Part shown: positions 61,633 through 64,000 of the stretch, one piece after another | How the letters are laid out: each line of letters starts with the position of its first letter | How positions within the stretch are numbered: the first letter of the stretch is position 1 | NCBI GenBank assembly: GCA_963920665.1 | Contig: OY987265.1 | Coordinates: forward strand, 10,669,001 to 10,733,000 | Length of the DNA stretch: 64,000 bases | Source of the DNA: Straminergon stramineum | Taxonomy: Eukaryota > Streptophyta > Bryopsida > Hypnales > Calliergonaceae | Reading direction: 5' to 3' | Notes under the pieces: generated by a model | The model's database searches: none | The model's input: only the letters and a program-made list of their open reading frames with translations | What the model was told of the DNA's origin: nothing | Translations under genes and position numbers: made by a program

Positions 61633-64000
61633 TTAGTTTTGCCTTCCTTGTCATTGGTAGCCCATGCTCAATTGTCCTATAAGGTTTTTTAATACATGAT
61701 GAAAAAAATAGCAATAGAATCTTATCAATCCCATATGTTATGTAGGTTTTGGTAACATCTTTAGAGTTGTATCGATATTTTAGTTTGTAGTTTCTACATC
61801 CTCTAAGGTAGGGACATCTAAATGTGTCATGTGTCTAAAAGCACCACTTAGTGATGAGTTGATCACTTTTTGTGCATCTCTTAAATCAATGTGTACCTAG
61901 TTTTGAAGAAACAGTTTTAAAACATCTACCAAACAAATTCTAAATTCTTTTTATAAATTTTGCTTATGCTTTCTAGATGATGTGTTCTTTGGTGCATTGA
62001 AATTTCCTATCACTTGTTGATGAAAGACTAAATAAAAGAATTTCACTAGTTCAATAATAATAATGGTTTATAGTAGAAAAGTGGGGTGTGCCTACTTTTA
62101 TTAACATTTCCTTTCTTTTAGACTTGCTCTTCGTATTGCTCGTAGGTGAAATAACAAGATTGTTGTAAACTTTGAAGGCGTCCTCAATGTGATTGGTATA
62201 CTTCCCCTCCAAACAAACTTCCAACTTTTCACTATTCTATAATTAGAACTTGAAATTTTTTATCATTGGAAGTGCATTCCAAAGTACTTTGAATAGGTAC
62301 AAGAAAACTCAATTTAGACATTTGACAATGAAAATAAAGCACTTTGGAAGCAAGATAAAAGATAAAAATTACTGAGGGCATGGCAAATCATGCTTATTAA
62401 AGCAAAATTTTAACAATTGCACAACATTTTGGATGATGGATGAGTTATATTAAAACTACGTACCTCTATTAGAAGGGTTATATTGTAGAAGTTTATATTG
62501 TTAAGATTTATATTCATTTAATAGGTGTTAATAGAATAGAAACTCTATAGAAATGTAGATTGCTTATAAATTATATTAGTTAAATGGGAATTAGTAGAAT
62601 GTTAGTAGGATTATACATTCAATATAGAATTACATTTATAGGTCTAAATTTGTTGGTAGTATTTGATTATTTTCTAATTTGTGTTTGTGAAGTAGTATGA
62701 TTATGGAGTATCTAATTGCTATGTTGTTGATATTATTCAATGTAATATTTATAGCACTTTGTGGTTTTGAAAGGAGTTTTTGTACTACTGTGATAGATGG
62801 TATGATTGCGCATGGTTCCTTTTGCAACTACAATTCCAATAATAGGTGGTTTTGCATTTCATTATCGTAGCAACTCTTAAATAGTCCTTATATAGTCCAA
62901 TCATGCTGAAGCAATTCCATATTATGGGAAATAACATCCCTCTCCTCATCCAAGAATAGAATGTCATCTCGATACACAAATGGGATTCACTAAAATTGTG
63001 AGAAAGAGAAAGAACTTTTTTCTATATGTGTACTTTCAACATGCCTTCAAGTCTGCTAGGGTCAAAATTGCCACTATTTTTTAGTCAAGTAGGGTCCTCC
63101 TTTTTCAAAGACCAGTGACTATGGTCTCAAGCCTAATAATTATGCACATGTGGGAAATAGATCAATCCTCCCATAGAAAAGACTAGCTTAACCCCAAGAA
63201 CGTGAGTTGGTCATCTTGGAATCATCTTGGAAATCATCCTTTCGGGTAATGTGCCTAAATCATTTGCCTAATAAAATCCAAGAGCACTCATAGAAGGTCA
63301 AACCTACTCGTGCAAGACTTGCCTTTCTTCACACAAAATTCCAAAAATGAACATTTGTTCTTTTGTTTTAGATAGAAGGATTCTCTCTCATCCATTAGAC
63401 ACTTTTAGGCTAGCGTGTTGTTACAAGGTTATATGAAAGGCTACTGCTCTTCTCCTTCACTCCAAAGCCAATATGTGGTAGTAACTTAGGCCGCCAGTTG
63501 CCATTGGAAACCGGAATTGGAGGCCCATCCAGGTTGACCATGGGCAAAGAGGGAAAACATCTCTGAAATCTCGATGAAACGAACATGCACTGAAGAAAGC
63601 GAGCTCCGGTCGAGGGTCCGGAAGGTCCAGTTCTGCGAAGGTTGGAAAGAGAGAGCCTCTCAGGAAAGCCTGAATACCACTCCCGGATCCCCAAAAGGTG
63701 TCCCTCATTCCTCTTCCACTTCACAAAGAGAATGTGACAGAAAGTGTGAGAGGATGAGGAAGAATGAGGAAGCCAAAACGGGATGCAACAACAGCAGAAG
63801 CAGCAGGAACTTAACAGCAGCCGCACCAACAACGCGCAGCTGCTTTCCCCAGCAGCCGTTCCCCACCGACCACTCGTCACGACTTGCACAGCGCATCGCT
63901 CACAACATACACAGAAACTGGCTTGCAAATCCCTTTGCTCTAAGCATCACTTCATGAATTGCCTGCCAGGCTCGCAGATCCCTTGCACTGCGCTTGCGCT
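61633..64000. other. 3' intergenic region, GC-rich at the window edge
   Basis: A/T-rich DNA without a supported gene to about 63180, then a TTAA-type MITE relative (63188 to about 63410). From about 63430 to 64000 GC is clearly higher. A 172-codon minus-strand ORF (63410-63928) is present but matches no family I recognise and has a cysteine/leucine-rich low-complexity stretch. This part is better read as the promoter, leader or an exon of a gene extending past the right edge. Confidence 0.45.
63188..63410 (-). mobile_element. TTAA-type MITE relative, about 220 bp, copy C
   Basis: It begins TTAACCCCAAGAACGTGAG and then follows copy B (52780-53013) in the same orientation: GAGTTGGTCATCTTGG, a central CAAGAGCACTCATAGAAGGTC, then CTTGCCTTTCTTCACAC and CCAAAAATGAACATTTG. 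The right end is degraded and no terminal TTAA is clear. Confidence 0.45.

Noticed and set aside
63410..63928. 172-codon minus-strand ORF at the right edge
   Set aside because: No recognised motif, and a low-complexity Cys/Leu/Ser stretch. An overlapping 127-codon ORF lies on the other strand. Kept only as part of an edge region that may belong to the next gene.
1..64000. tRNA or rRNA genes, CRISPR arrays, bacterial operons, viral insertions
   Set aside because: No B-box/cloverleaf pattern, no rRNA segments, no regularly spaced repeats, no Shine-Dalgarno-led gene strings and no viral polymerase or capsid motifs were seen. The gene structure is plainly that of a plant nucleus.

Overview
The window reads as nuclear DNA from a land plant, most likely a bryophyte or another early-diverging, non-seed lineage. 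The evidence is six plant-type genes cut by many short GT-AG introns, moderate-GC exons set in very AT-rich intergenic DNA, and an isoamylase-2 gene with at least 22 introns, whereas the flowering-plant ISA2 genes I know are intronless. The species cannot be fixed from sequence alone. All homology calls rest on remembered protein families; exon borders were worked out by hand from splice sites, reading phase and family alignment.

Layout: (1) 1-9341 (+), the 3' part of ISA2, a non-catalytic isoamylase subunit whose first exons lie off the left edge. (2) 12771-20060 (+), a 981-residue FHA-domain coiled-coil protein. (3) 31626-36902 (+), HEN1, the small-RNA 2'-O-methyltransferase, 1010 residues. 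(4) 37837-39513 (-), a 71-residue, four-exon gene that open-reading-frame scanning misses; it looks like a small plant mitochondrial complex I accessory subunit. It is convergent with HEN1. (5) 47109-51784 (+), an AMY2-type alpha-amylase with intact catalytic residues and an unusual N-terminal extension of about 170 residues. (6) 55846-61632 (+), a plant anoctamin/TMEM16-like membrane protein, 677 residues in 15 coding exons.

The long gaps (9.3-12.7, 20.1-31.6, 39.5-47.1, 51.8-55.8 and 61.6-64 kb) are AT-rich and mostly non-coding. Their clearest structure is a set of elements that start TTAA-CCC and end GGG-TTAA (about 140 bp to 2.2 kb), some abutting and sharing a TTAA. This is the termini and target-site pattern of piggyBac-type transposons, here without any visible transposase. 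Two more lie inside anoctamin introns. There is also a short Stowaway-like MITE, a nested inverted-repeat element, a decayed LTR-retrotransposon-like leader with a coiled-coil ORF remnant, and a short telomere-like tract.

ISA2 and the alpha-amylase both belong to starch metabolism but lie about 38 kb apart with unrelated genes between them, so I see no sign of a functional cluster. The most interesting items are the hidden small gene, the TTAA element family, the intron-rich ISA2 (including a GC-AG intron), and the amylase N-terminal extension.
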